From NCBI RefSeq assembly GCF_932274485.2, contig NC_065882.2, forward strand, positions 79,758,767 through 79,822,766: a stretch of 64,000 nucleotides of DNA, in the 5' to 3' direction. This document shows positions 39,295-50,749 of this stretch, in pieces (the first letter of the stretch is position 1; each line of letters starts with the position of its first letter). The position numbers were made by a program, and so were the translations under genes. The notes under the pieces were generated by a model. The model saw nothing but the letters and a program-made list of their open reading frames with translations. It was not told the DNA's origin and did no database searches. This stretch comes from Patella vulgata (taxonomy: Eukaryota > Mollusca > Gastropoda > Patellidae).

Positions 39295-39618
39295 CTATTC
39301 TCTGACCATTCCATATCCGCCAGACCCTTGTAGTTCTTGTGCCTCTTGTACCAAGGCACACGGATGACAGAAGATAACGTTAAGCAGGTCTCCGAAACAG
39401 CTACCTTCTATGTTACTTTGTTGGCGGACTTTTCCTCGAACGGAGACTAAAGCGACGAGATCGACACCGGGAATAAAATACAACAATCCACACAGAATAC
39501 AACTCTCCCCGACCTGTTCGCTGTTTTTACCAAATGTGTAGCAAGGTACGAAATAGGTGATGATACATAATCCCATGTTATCAAAACAACCAAATATAGA
39601 ATGCTGCCAGTCTCCCAT
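39295..39618 (-). CDS. PLAC8/cornifelin-family cysteine-rich protein, 107 aa
   Basis: One uninterrupted minus-strand coding exon. The start is MGDWQHSIFGCFDNMGLCII, followed by PCYTFGKNSEQVGESC. The C-terminal half has RGKVRQQSNIEGSCFGDLLN and FCHPCALVQEAQEL. These are the family's marks: an N-terminal W..GLF.CF/CPC.TFG block, a hydrophobic middle, and the C-terminal FC..CAL.QE..EL block. Length fits the family, which is usually 100-190 aa. A TTTTTATTTCAG acceptor lies 12 nt before the ATG on the minus strand, so a separate 5' untranslated exon is likely. PLAC8 proteins are membrane-associated and various members have been linked to growth control or metal transport; the role of this one is unknown. 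ATTAAA words about 20 bp downstream could serve as the poly(A) signal. Confidence 0.92.
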   Translation of the reverse strand: MGDWQHSIFGCFDNMGLCIITYFVPCYTFGKNSEQVGESCILCGLLYFIPGVDLVALVSVRGKVRQQSNIEGSCFGDLLNVIFCHPCALVQEAQELQGSGGYGMVRE

Positions 39619-39958
39619 CTTTCTGTTTTACTGAAATAAAAACAACGTGATTGTAAAACAAGATTCTATCCAATAACATTCGCAATAAGGCCAGTATAAA
39701 AGACAAACAAAATCTAGGAGTAAGCACATTACAATATCTGAAAGTCGTTTTTGGTGATATTGAATCGTTTTTAACCTACGATATTGTGAAGGATCATCCC
39801 TCCACAAATGGTTCGGTTATGTTTATTATTTACAAAGATATTGTGAACTGAAAATTTGTGAACATTCGGCATCCACTTGAAATTATTTAACAAATGGTGT
39901 TTAACATCCTGTTTGTCTGCATCAGCCAGGATTGCCATTACCCACTGGGCCACGGTTA

Positions 39959-40150
39959 TAGGTCTAAATATTAAGACCACCTGCAGATTTCGTCAAGGTC
40001 ATGAGATGTAAACAGGACTACCGCTAACTCTAACCCTAGCCCTAGAACTAGCCCTAAAACTAACCGTCAACCTCGTCAACAATCACGTGCCCTAACCCTA
40101 TCTACATCTTGCGACCTTGACGATTTAAAAAGTCAGAGCCACCTATAAAT
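39959..40150. repeat. Fold-back repeat family D, copy 4
   Basis: AGGTCTAAATATTAAGACCA start and CTTGCGACCTTGACGA end, with CTAACCCTAGCCCTAG in the loop. Confidence 0.75.
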
Positions 40151-40302
40151 GTTGTGTAAAACCTTTTGATGGGTCTCTTTTTAATCGTGCTGAGAGATTA
40201 TCTACCGTCGATATCTAGGTTTGGTTTCCTTAATTCTATGTTAAATAATTAGATAGATAGAGTATTAAATGAACAATTTAGTTCATACGGCTTTCTGCAG
40301 GT

Positions 40303-40575
40303 CCTAAAGACCCCTGTCTGCAAGCGAATTATTGAAATAAATTTGTATCATATGTTAGTCCCGAAATGATCTAGGTTGTGTCGAGTGGGGACAGACTTTT
40401 CGGCCAGTGGACATTTCGGCCTATGATGTTTTGGCCAGGGTATATTTCGGCCTAGGATGTTTCGGCCAACGGACGTTTCGGCACATTTTACAAGAAAAAA
40501 AAAATAAATCTGGCAGAAACGTCCACTTTCTACAAAAAAAAGTGGCCGAAATGTCCTAGTCCGAAATGACCACCG

Positions 40576-40618
<43 letters not shown>
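40303..40618 (+). repeat. SINE S1, head-truncated, with a TTTCGGCC-rich insertion
   Basis: Body CTAAAGACCCCTGTCTGCAA to GTGTCGAGTGG, then foreign sequence 40388-40575, then the (CT)n tail. The usual GACGTTAAACC is missing. Confidence 0.75.
40388..40575. repeat. TTTCGGCC inverted cluster
   Basis: TTTCGGCC(A/T) recurs about six times, spaced roughly 15-20 bp, with GGACGTTTCGGC. The right part returns on the other strand as GTGGCCGAAATGTCC, giving a loose fold-back. Confidence 0.75.
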
Positions 40619-40621
<3 letters not shown>

Positions 40622-40794
40622 TACACAATACTTTGCTACATACACAACGATATGAAATACTACCCTGTCAAATTACTGTTATCAAAAGTTGTAGGACAAA
40701 TTCTTTACTCTTTTGATAGATACAGCCTATAGTGTGTGTATTCAACATGGCCTCGGTACGAGACAAAATTTTAGCTAAACTTTGTAAAAATAAA

Positions 40795-41085
40795 GTGAAA
40801 TGAAATGGGGTTTAATGTCCTATATATATTTCTGCATGGACTGGGCTATTGAAGACGGACATACGTCATGCAGTGTGCTATAAGAGAAATTGTGCCAGTA
40901 CCCTTATTTCGAATTCCAACTGTCAAGGGGTCTTCGACGTGCATATTAGCGTGTAAACGGGACCTCGTTTTTTCGTCCTATCCGAATGACTAGACACTGT
41001 CTTTGCCAGCCCCCCCCCCTCGCCCCCCTCATCCTCCCCCAGTGCTGCACCACACATGATAAGAGGAAACCACACTTTTAGTAAA
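40795..41085 (-). repeat. SINE S2, head-truncated
   Basis: GAAATGAAATGGGGTTTAAT, GGACATACGTCATGCAGTGT and TCGTCCTATCCGAATGACTA. Confidence 0.82.
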
Positions 41086-41934
41086 CAAACTTTCGAAAAA
41101 ACAATGTAACAGAATATAGATTTCGGGGCAGGGGTTGTGTGAAGGAGACGCAATGGCGCTTATTTTGTTTTAGCCAAAGAGTATCAAATCGATTCTATAG
41201 GTTTCACACAGATCAACATTTCTCGGCGCGGGGTGGGGTGGGGGGTGGATCTACTCCTCCCCTCCCCCTAACGATATAAACTGGGAGTTTGTATGTACCC
41301 CCTCCCCCTCCCCCTTCGCCACAGTATATTGTTCCTCTTGTAAAATCAACCGTCACCGCCACGCCCCTTTCTTGTCGAATCAACACAACACAGATCGATC
41401 AAATTGTAAAACGTGGTTTGGGTTAAAATCAATGCGGTTTGCAAACACCTCGAGGACCACGTACTGGCATCTCCTGGGGACCACTTTGGGACTTATCAAA
41501 AACATTAAAAATACATTAAAATTAATATTTATAATTACCTTTTTAAAATGAATCAACGAGTTTTCTTATTCACTTCACTAAGGTCAAGGTCCGTCGACAG
41601 TTTCCTTGTTGGTTTGTTGCAATACACTCCCACAATTTTAATGAAATAAAATGAGTACAACAACGGCTTTTGTTGCGGTATTTGGACTATTGATGTACAC
41701 AAAGTGCAGCAGTTTATCAATATTTGTATCTTTTAGTTCAGGGTGCAGCAAAAGTTACACATTTCGCAATCGTCTACTTGGATGTTATCGTCTGTGTTAT
41801 CGGATATCCTGTTATCATGTGCAAGATATCAAAGGTTAACCTAAATGGTCAAAATCTAAATAGGCCTTAAGTTTAATTAAGTTGTTTTGAGGATTGATAT
41901 CAGAACAGGCTAAAATACCACTGAATTTAGTGTA

Positions 41935-42070
41935 GAACAAAATATTGATCAGGAATATTGATGAGGAATATTGATAGGGAATATTAATAAGGAATATTGA
42001 TAGGGAATATTGATAGAGAATATTGATGAGGAATATTAATAAGGTATATTGATAGGGAATATTAATTTAG
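41935..42070. repeat. Short-unit AATATTGAT array
   Basis: About nine units of GGAATATTGATAGGGAATAT type, 15-18 bp each. Confidence 0.88.
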
Positions 42071-42183
42071 ATTATTAATTTAGGTATATTGTTAAGGGGA
42101 GTGGTCTCAGGCGTGCTGTAATATTGACAGACAATGTATATCTATTGTTTTTTATGGTCGACAATTTTTTCAAGGGGGGGGGG

Positions 42184-42381
42184 GGGGACTTTTTGCAGGG
42201 GGGGGGGTCTACATGCCAAGCGGTAAGGTCGCATTTCCAACTTCGTGGGTTTTCTCCGGGTCCTCCGGTTGCCTCCCACTGCTAAAGACCCCAATGCGCA
42301 AGCGAATTATTGAAATAAAATTGAACCATGTGTTAGTCCCGAAATGACATAGTTTGTGTCGAGTGGCTGTTAAACCCCAAT

Positions 42382-42426
<45 letters not shown>
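42184..42426 (+). repeat. SINE S1, head-damaged
   Basis: ACATGCCAAGCGGTAAGGTC, body TCTCCGGGTCCTCCGGTTGC, end GTGTCGAGTGGCTGTTAAAC and a (CT)n tail. Confidence 0.85.
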
Positions 42427-42430
<4 letters not shown>

Positions 42431-42484
42431 CCTATACCACTGACAGTAAGCCAGAGTCATTGAGCCAGCGTTGAAACCTATCTA

Positions 42485-42690
42485 GCAAATTCTTAAATCG
42501 TGAATGAAAGTTATGCAGTAAATCGGCGCACAATCCACTAAATATCGCAGGCAAGCGATGCCATCGAGAGTTGATTATTGTCTGGATAAGTTAATTAATG
42601 TCTAATTAATAATTTAGATAACATTGCAGGCCTAAAGAAAGACCTGCAATAGACATATTTAGCTCTTGCATAATGTATGTTTAACAAGCT
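42485..42690. repeat. Family E repeat
   Basis: GTTGATTATTGTCTGGATAA, TTAATTAATGTCTAATTAAT and ATTTAGCTCTTGCATAATGT. Confidence 0.75.
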
Positions 42691-42902
42691 ATGTAAAACT
42701 TGTGATGTATGACAGTGGCCTAAGAAAAGAATCAGACACGAGTTTCTGCGTCACAAGTCTCCTTAAAATATTTGGCTATTAATGTATATCTTCTATTTCT
42801 TATAAATCCGCCCACTTGATTCCCGGTCACGTGTGTAATATATAGGATCAAAGGATGTAATGATAACGGTGACTGTTGTGTCTCCCTTCATAAGATTACA
42901 AC

Positions 42903-43400
42903 TCGACATCACGACGTATAGTCGTTCGGATGGGAAGGAAAACCGTGTAATACTGGCGTGCACGTAAAAGACCCACTGTCAGAATTTAATATAAGATTAT
43001 AGACCGTAGCGCCGCTCTCCGTATAGCGTAAGATTTTACTGCATCGAAACATCCTTGACGACAGCATACAATATAAACATGTACATAAATTTATAAAAAT
43101 ATGAGAAATAATATATATATTTACAAACAAGAATTTTAATCTAGGTTACACATTTACTAACAGGACATACAGGTGTTAATCATCTCAGAATACACATTTA
43201 CCTCAAACTGGTCTGATAATGACACAACATTCAACATTCTGCTCCGAGTGGGTTAATGAAATGAAATGTGGTAAATTTTGCCCGGGCAGCAGCACTACGG
43301 TCAACTGTTATATGTATATCTGACTGCCATTGCCAAGGGATCTTTTACGTGCACGCCAATGTCTACACGGGGCCTCGGTGTTTCGTCCCATCCAAGCCTA
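42903..43400. repeat. Two partial SINE S2 copies in opposite orientation
   Basis: 42903-43060 reads plus (GTCGTTCGGATGGGAAGGAA, GTGCACGTAAAAGACCCACT). 43240-43400 reads minus (CTGCTCCGAGTGGGTTAATG, GGGATCTTTTACGTGCACGC). Confidence 0.75.
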
Positions 43401-43659
43401 TTATGATTATCCAACTGAATGGAATGGAAGGTGAGTAAAGTTGGCTCATTAATCAGGGAATTCAGATTTCGTTCCCAGTGGTTACCGTGGAAGTTCCTCG
43501 GATTTCTATAGCGTAGTTTCCGATGTCACCCATAGAATAATGTATGCCATGAACAGTACAGGCCCCAAAACTGATCGTTGCGGAACGCAGAATTCCATAT
43601 ACCTAATCAAATGGAATCTGTTAGCATACAAAGCGTTCGTCAATTGTAATTAATTATAG

Positions 43660-43830
43660 ACCGTTGTGGTTGGTTGTTGACTGTCCGGGCGTTATAAACT
43701 GTGTGGTTGGTTGTTGACTGTCAGGGCGTTATAAACTGTTGTGGTTGGTTGTTGAATGTCAGGGCGTTATAAACTGTTGTGGTTGGCTGTTGACTGTCAG
43801 GGCGTTATAAACTGTTGTGGTTGTTGACTA
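43660..43830. repeat. 38-bp minisatellite
   Basis: Four to five units of GTTGTGGTTGGTTGTTGACT plus GTCAGGGCGTTATAAACT. Confidence 0.92.
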
Positions 43831-44257
43831 TGAGAGTTACATAAACCCTAAACAACTATTTTATACACTTGAATTTAATTATTTAAAGACTCTATAGACT
43901 TGATCACCGTTCAACACGTACCATTTGTTCCTAAACCTACCAAAGCAGACAGTTTGCCAGTTTGTGGCACTCTTAGATTTTTTTTCCTGTGTGTGACCCA
44001 TGGGTGTTTGTTTTAGGGAATCCAGTATTTTTCTAGTAAGATTCAGTATCCCTACTTTTCATATTTAGGAAATATGCTATATTTTTATTGGAAATACATT
44101 CGTGGAAGGGCATCTTTAAAATGAGGTATCTTGAAATGTAGTTGAATTGTATTATTATCCCATACATGCATGTATTATATGACAATAAAACCTTGATACA
44201 CAATTCAACAACGCCTCAAGATATGTAATATAAAAAAGATAGGTTGCCAGGCAAAGA

Positions 44258-44515
44258 AAGAGAGAGAGAGAGTGAAATGGGGTTTAACGTCCACTCGACA
44301 CAATTTAGGTCATTTCGGGACTAACATTTGGTTTAATTTTATTTCAATAAATCGCTGGCGCGTTCGGGTGTTTAGTAGTGGGAGGAAACCGGATGACCCA
44401 GAGAAAACCCACTCCTTGTCACGTACAACTGGGGAACCAAAACCACGCCAGTTGACTCAGTGACAGACCTTATGATACAGTGCGCACATGCTAACCATTC
44501 GGCTATCCAACCACC
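44258..44515 (-). repeat. SINE S1, nearly full length
   Basis: (AG)n, GAAATGGGGTTTAACGTCCA, GGAGGAAACCGGATGACCCA, A-box complement AACCATTCGGCTATCCAACC. Confidence 0.9.
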
Positions 44516-44624
44516 CAACATGACTGGTTCCTCGACTATAATCAAAAGCAATTATTAGAAATTGTTCAAATCTGCCTATGGCAGGTCTTTATTTTGGCTT
44601 TAAATCTTCTATATAAATCACCAT

Positions 44625-44810
44625 GCTCCACACCCACATAATTATGTGGTATCAAATTAACCAGCATAACCCCGTGAATCTCATAGGCCATTGAATTTGG
44701 GCCCCCTGGCGAATTGGGCCTGTGCAAAAAACGCTTTGTCGCCACCCCCCACATATGTGGTATCAAAGTTACCAGCATGACCCCATGAATGTATGGCCAT
44801 CTTCACAAGT
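44625..44810. repeat. Direct duplication, unit about 120 bp apart
   Basis: TATGTGGTATCAAATTAACC with AGCATAACCCCGTGAAT is repeated as TATGTGGTATCAAAGTTACC with AGCATGACCCCATGAAT. Confidence 0.8.
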
Positions 44811-45249
44811 CTATGTGGTGCCCCATGGCAAAAGTTTCAGTGATACCCCCCTCCCCTCCAAATACCGTAACTGCTTTGTTTAGTGCATGCGCTCGGTTGA
44901 CTCTCTATGATTAGAGAAATTTTCAAATACAATTTTAAAATGTTTATATTTATTTCACCTTCAACCCTCCATTTGATCGAAAAAACCTAAAATATATCTG
45001 GGAAAAATCATAATTTTTCTCTCTTTATTTGCTAAAATATGAACTGGTTTACACAGATTTAGGGGAAGCGAAGGCCGGTAATTTGCTATTTGAACATTTC
45101 TGGTATGCACTTAGATAATTTGCCGCCACCAAGAAGTGTTGTCCCCCACAGCCTCCCCTATGTGAGGGCCCTGCACCTGGCTAATTGGGTCTCGGTCGAA
45201 TTTCGGCCACAATCAAATTTGGGCCCCAGGTGATTTGGGCATCGTGCTA

Positions 45250-45400
45250 GTACATGGGGAAACAGGAGAAACCCACAAGTTTGGACAGACGACCCTACCC
45301 CTTGTCATGTACAAGTGTGGGATCGAAACCACGCCACTTGACTCAAAGCCAGATCTTTGACATACCTTATGATCTAAATCACAAACATTACACTATTCAG
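45250..45400 (-). repeat. SINE S1 fragment
   Basis: GGAGAAACCCACAAGTTTGG, GACGACCCTACCCCTTGTCA and B-box complement GGGATCGAAACCACGCC. Both ends are lost. Confidence 0.75.
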
Positions 45401-45522
45401 CCCCCAACAACATTAATCAAACGTGTAAGACTAAGAGTAAATAATTATATTATACGTTTTATTCTTAACAGGATCATACATTTTATTTTCACTTTTTCCC
45501 AAATTTAAACTATTTTACGTAG

Positions 45523-45528
45523 TTTATT
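45523..45528 (-). terminator. Polyadenylation signal AATAAA of NDUFS5 (candidate)
   Basis: TTTATT on the plus strand, AATAAA on the minus strand, about 120 bp past the NDUFS5 stop codon. Confidence 0.5.
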
Positions 45529-45649
45529 ATGATGTATTCAATATGATATACAATGTCTGTTGACACTTTAATAAAATGAATAGTAAGTCCTCTTATTTTA
45601 AACTTTAGTCTATTTTACACACTGTTTATATAATATCTCTACTTTCAAT

Positions 45650-47847
45650 TTAACGTTTATTAAATCCAGGTACGTGCATCGGGGGTGGCTCAAGGTATGG
45701 TCTGCCTTGTTTTTTTCGTTCTTCCTGCATAATTTTATATCGTTGATACTGAAAGTAGAAATAAGAGATTTTATTTGAAGTCGCTGATTGTCATTATAAG
45801 CAAAAGAAATCTCTTGCAAACTATAATGCTGTGAAAGATGAATCTCTAATAGGAATATAATAATAATAATTTATTGTTTCCAGTCAGTCACATGTACATA
45901 TCAATGGACTTTATACAGAATTAACACAAAATTTCAGTCCAATAATGGTTCAATTCTGTTCGGTATTTACAAAGATATTTTGAATGGAAATTTCATCGAC
46001 TTATGCTGCTCGCTATCATCGATCTATGCTACCAGCTATCATCGATCTATGCAGCTGGCTGTCATCAATCTATGCAGCTCGCTGTCATCGATCTATGCAG
46101 CTAGGTGTCATTGATCTATGCAGCTCACTATCATCAATCTATGCTGCTCGACAATTACGCCACAATATTTATATACATGCCAAGCCTCAAATCAGTTTCA
46201 CACAATTATAGTCACTAAATAAACGATCGTGTTGTACTTAATTAGCTATGACCATTAATCATCTATAACTAATAGACTGAAAACTGGTTCCAAATGTCGT
46301 CCATAACATCCAGACACTTTTGAGTAAAAGATAGGTTATGTGCCCTTGTTTTGAAATTAGTCTCGCTTAACCAGTCTATCGACCATTTTACGTCTGATTG
46401 ACAAGTCGGGATAATCAAGACTACTTTTTTACGAAACATAACAGAAAGCTAGAACAAGAAATTGAATTTAGAAATAAGCACTTTAGACAACTCAACAATT
46501 GTTTTAAGAAACTTGTAAAAGTAAAATGAAACTACAGCTAGTATCACGTTCCTGCTAAAGAAAGTGATTCAGAGATAGTATTTGTACTAAACCAAAAGAT
46601 GCCGCTCTTAACGGTACAGTTAATGATAAAGCAATTTAAAAAATAAAACAAACGTAATTTCTAAAGCTGCTGTAATAACCAAGAAGTTAAATTTTACTGC
46701 TATTCAAAATTGTCAACAATAGATTTTTTACGGCTGTAATAGTTGATATATTTGTAGAGAATTGCACGTGCCATGGCTATTTATCGACTCAAAGAGAGTG
46801 CGGGGTAGTCAGAAATCAGTTTGAGACACGCAACTGAAGCGTGCACATTTAGCCGTGTCGAGACCAACTTTCTGTAGAGTGCACGGGTCGCCCTATCACT
46901 GTCCCATATCATAACTTTTCAACTTCAACGGAATTATCAGTGAAATGAAATTTGATCGTTTGTCTGTTACCGCTCGTTACTTCAGTCTGTTATATAGAAG
47001 GAGAACTCGTGTTTGTCATGTTTGGCGTCACTTCCCGTTTCTTCACGTGCTTGTTACACATCTCCCGTAGCAATGATCTCTGTGTTAAAATTGTATTTGG
47101 AATGTATTTAACCAGTTCTATCACATATGTAATAATGACTGACACCAATATTGTCCTTTAAACCCAAACAAAGTGACGGTTTAAAATCAGCTCTTAGTCT
47201 TATAATCAGGTACGATCGTAGGCCTACCGGCTATGGTAAATCACTCATTTTTGATTTACTGCAGTATTTCTCAAATTCCAAAATATTAATTGCCAGTAGT
47301 GTACCGTAAAATTTCTTTATTGAGAAAAAATTGCATAGTTTCGGGTCTAATCCACAAGCTAAACATAAACGATCGCTACATTTAATTGATGTTGACATCT
47401 TTATGGCATACTTCAGCGTCCGATCATGCTTTTGTTTACATTGGTAATTTGCGCAGAAAGAGGTGCCCACTACCGGGAGGAATTCCTCCTGGCAAGAAGG
47501 CTGCCCGTTACCTGTCTAGATATATTGAAGTCAGAATAGCGCAGTGACATAGTAACCAGTCTGACGTCCTTTAGAGCAGGTTATCCAGTCTACCCATCCC
47601 AACAACTAAACACTATCATAAAACCAGCTGTGTTACTATTTACCTGTACACTGTGATTTAAACATTCAAACATATCTTCACGCTCTTTATTACATACATC
47701 ATACACTTTACCATATCCTACTCTAGATCCACATCTGTATAAATCCATTTCAAAGTCAGCACATGGTCCCGATTGCCACGTTACCCATCCCTGCATACGC
47801 CTTGTCAGATCTGTATAAATTACTGGGTTCAGATTATACGTTGACAT
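45650..47847 (-). CDS. NDUFS5: NADH dehydrogenase (ubiquinone) iron-sulfur protein 5, complex I 15-kDa subunit, 100 aa
   Basis: Two minus-strand coding exons: 47847-47644 (68 codons, donor CAG|GTAAAT) and 45748-45650 (32 codons plus TAA, acceptor TTTCAG). The joined protein has a twin CX9C (CHCH) fold: C-ADFEMDLYR-C, then C-NKEREDMFE-C. It ends QRYKIMQEERKKQGRPYLEP followed by PPMHVPGFNKR, matching the family's basic helix and PP(P/M)H tail. Family length is about 106 aa. NDUFS5 is an accessory subunit on the intermembrane-space side of complex I, imported by the MIA40 disulfide relay; it has no iron-sulfur cluster of its own. The ATG follows an AG acceptor directly, so a noncoding first exon lies upstream, possibly near the PEX3 promoter. 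The frame continues past the donor to 47590, but that extension is intronic. Confidence 0.92.
45990..46150. repeat. 23-bp minisatellite in the NDUFS5 intron
   Basis: About seven units of TGTCATCGATCTATGCAGCT plus three bases, with ATCGAT/ATCAAT variants. Confidence 0.92.
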
Positions 47848-50749
47848 CTAAAAAAAAAGAAATTTAAAAAAAAGATTACAACATTGAATGAATGAATGAA
47901 ATTGGTATTAGCGTAACTATTTTCCAAATCCCCCAATTTTAAGAATACTGTCTTAACTGGAAGGTATAAAATCAGTACACCAAAATCGAAATGAAATGAA
48001 ATGGGGTTTAACGTCCTACTGTTCTGCTCAGACTGGGCTAATGAAGCAGGCATATATGCCATACAGTGTGCTTTGGGTGACATTTTTCCCAGACAGCGGC
48101 GCTTCGACCTACTCTTATATCGAATTCCAACTGCCAAGAGATCTTTTACGTGCACGCCAATATATACACAGGACCTTGGTTTTTCGTCTCATCCGAACAA
48201 ATACACAAGTCGAGTCACTCATAGAATAGTAGTTTATAAACTTGCGAATTAGTACTCCGATTCAAAATGACATATCTCTGTCATATAACTGCAGTATTAC
48301 ATAAAGTCTATATTATTATTATTGTTCGATTTATATAGCGCTTCATTACACGTGAAGTGTTTCTAAGCGCATATCACAAACATATACTTCAAACACACAG
48401 AAACAATCAAAATCAGGAGAACATAATTAAACACAGCTGCCTGTTAGGCGCTATTATTCAAAGGTTTATATCCAACAAATCAACCGGCTAATCTCTATAT
48501 TGAACTCAGTCGAGGTATTACCTGATGAACACCTACACCAAGTAGAGTTCAAAAATAAAAAACGAAGTTTAAAAGAATCAGCTTCATTAACAAAAATTAA
48601 ACAATCAAAAACTAAACAGATAAATCAAATTCAAACGAAACAAATAAAACAAAGAAAATGAAAAGAGCAGTTCATTACCATTCTACATTAACAAAATAAA
48701 GGAAAACAACTTGTGAAATTTTTTTCAAAAAATAAGAGCAACTGATGTCAAGCCATATCTACTGTAGAATGTATTATTGGGTTATAAAAACGTCTATTTT
48801 AAGTTTCATCAAAAGCAGATAAAATCTATCTACACAACAATGTGGACATATATAACAATGAATGAGTAATATTTGCCTTGAAAACAAATTAATTGGCAAT
48901 TTTGCTGATGTTTTTCAATCTAAATCAGAATATAAATTGGAATAAATTACCGTTCCTCCAACAATTCTACCCAATGGATACCATGCTCTATCATCAAACC
49001 AATTAAGAAAGTTATAGAAGCCATGGGTCACCATATGATGTGTTGCCCGATAGTTAAACCATGGGTCATGACATGGAATGACCAACATGTAACCCTTAAT
49101 AACCTATATTATTTTTAGGCTACACCAATTTGATCTTCTGTTTGTCAAAATTCCTACACGCAGTTTTGCAGTTGTTGTTTTTTGTATTTCAGACAAGAGC
49201 CAAAAAAAGCTCCCCTCAATCAACAAATTGAAAAAATCGCTCCCCTAAATAAGCTCTCTGAGTTTCGATAAGAAGAATGATTAAGAAATAAAGGAGAGTG
49301 ATTTAGAAATTAAGGAGAGTGATCTGATATTATGGAGAGTGATTAGTTGTGTGTATGGGAAATGGTTATGAAGATCAATAACTGCATGTTAGGGGGTCAT
49401 TCCTGGTTTGATAAATGCTAACAAACCCCCAATGACTTTGTAAAGGAGAGCGATTTTCAATTTTAAGGGGAGGGAAAAAAAACTCCCCTCGGTTGAAATT
49501 CAGGTGAGCAGCAGGCACTTGAGAGCGATCACTCGCCTTAAAAAACAATGACAACTGGTTTTGATCATCGTAATTTTTCTGAGCTTAGGGTATTTAAGAA
49601 AAATATATCCAGCATCTATATTCACAAACAGCCGCTCATCATTTCAATGGTTGTTATATAAAAATAAAACATCGCCCGTCTATAATGTTTAATTTTCTTC
49701 TTTTTTGTCGTGAAAATTCATTTTCTTGTTTTGTTTCAGAGTGTTAATTGTATTCACAACCTCTACATGATAACCCGAGGATTGTGTGTCGCCATATCAA
49801 CAAGACAGTTCGATTATTCTTGAAATTCCATTATTTTTATTTCAATTTTATAAATTTGCTTCTCCTGGGCCTCAGAAGCTCTTCGCCCCTATGCAAAATT
49901 TTAATTTTAAACAATATTGTTTTCGATTGCTCGTTTTTATTAGCTGAACGAAAAGTTAAACGGATCTGGCGTACTAACTATTGTGACGAAAACCCCCCCC
50001 ACTAAATCTGGAAATGAAGGGCACAACATTAAACTAGAAAACCATCATTCTAGATTAGACGTACATATGGAAAAACACTTTCTCAATCAGAGTCATAAAC
50101 AATTGGAACGCATTACCATACTACGTTGTCAATGCTGTAACCCTGATTAATTTTGAAAAAATGAAGAAATAAAGTTTAACCCAAGTTGCTAATATACTAT
50201 ACTATACTATAGATAATATTTAGACCAAACACTTTGAGAAATTTTTTTAGATTCAGCTCAAACATGCGCAATCCTATCAATGCTAGAAGTAATCAAGGTG
50301 GTCAACAAGCCATAGAGTCTTAACGGTAGACCGAAGAAAAGGTATAAAAGGTATTTAAAGGTATAACAATTTAATTCTTGTTCAGGTCCACAAAATAAAA
50401 TCCTGACTGACGAAGCCTCGTCCTTGACCGTGTCTTTTGGTTTAGCTGAGCACAAGTTGCTAGGTTGGAGATGGTAATTCTCCTCCTACCAAACAAGTCA
50501 ACATGAAAATTATAAGCCTACTATAATAACTTTGCCAAATGACTTAATTGGATAAAATATAGCATTTAATAAATAAAATAATATACAGTATTTATAAACG
50601 TACTTTGACGGTCGAGACGATCCAACACAACCCAGGAGGCGCTCTCTACAAGGGGGATAACTCTAAATTAACGAAGAGAAAAATCGTCGTCGAGGGGTTC
50701 AAAGATCGTATTCATTTGAAGACAAACAACATAGCAATAAGCAGACACG
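47848..50749. promoter_or_regulatory. Intergenic region between divergent NDUFS5 and PEX3 starts
   Basis: 2.9 kb between the two start codons. It holds an S2 copy (47987-48200), a TTATATAGCGCTT/AAGCGC element near 48320-48370 and AT-rich unique sequence. The GC-richer stretch 50600-50749, with CGTCGTCGAGG and AACACAACCCAGG words, is the likely PEX3 promoter and 5' untranslated region, and could also start the NDUFS5 transcript. No TATA box at a convincing distance was seen. Confidence 0.45.
47987..48200 (-). repeat. SINE S2, head-truncated
   Basis: GAAATGAAATGGGGTTTAAC, CTACTGTTCTGCTCAGACTG, CGAATTCCAACTGCCAAGAG and TCGTCTCATCCGAACAAATA. Confidence 0.88.

Larger units (their letters stand above)
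39619..45649. other. Region between the PLAC8-like gene and NDUFS5
   Basis: No supported exon. Repeats present are family D (39959-40150), an S1 copy with a TTTCGGCC insertion (40303-40618), S2 (40795-41085), an AATATTGAT array (41935-42070), S1 (42184-42426), family E (42485-42690), S2 pieces (42903-43400), a 38-bp array (43660-43830), S1 (44258-44515), a direct duplication (44625-44810) and a partial S1 (45250-45400). Poly-G/C tracts lie at 41010-41320. A frame at 41651-41839 begins like a signal peptide but has no other support. Confidence 0.55.

Noticed and set aside
41651-41839. Frame starting MSTTTAFVAVFGLLMYTKCS, like a signal peptide
   Set aside because: It has no donor in suitable phase, no domain and no downstream exon that I could join.
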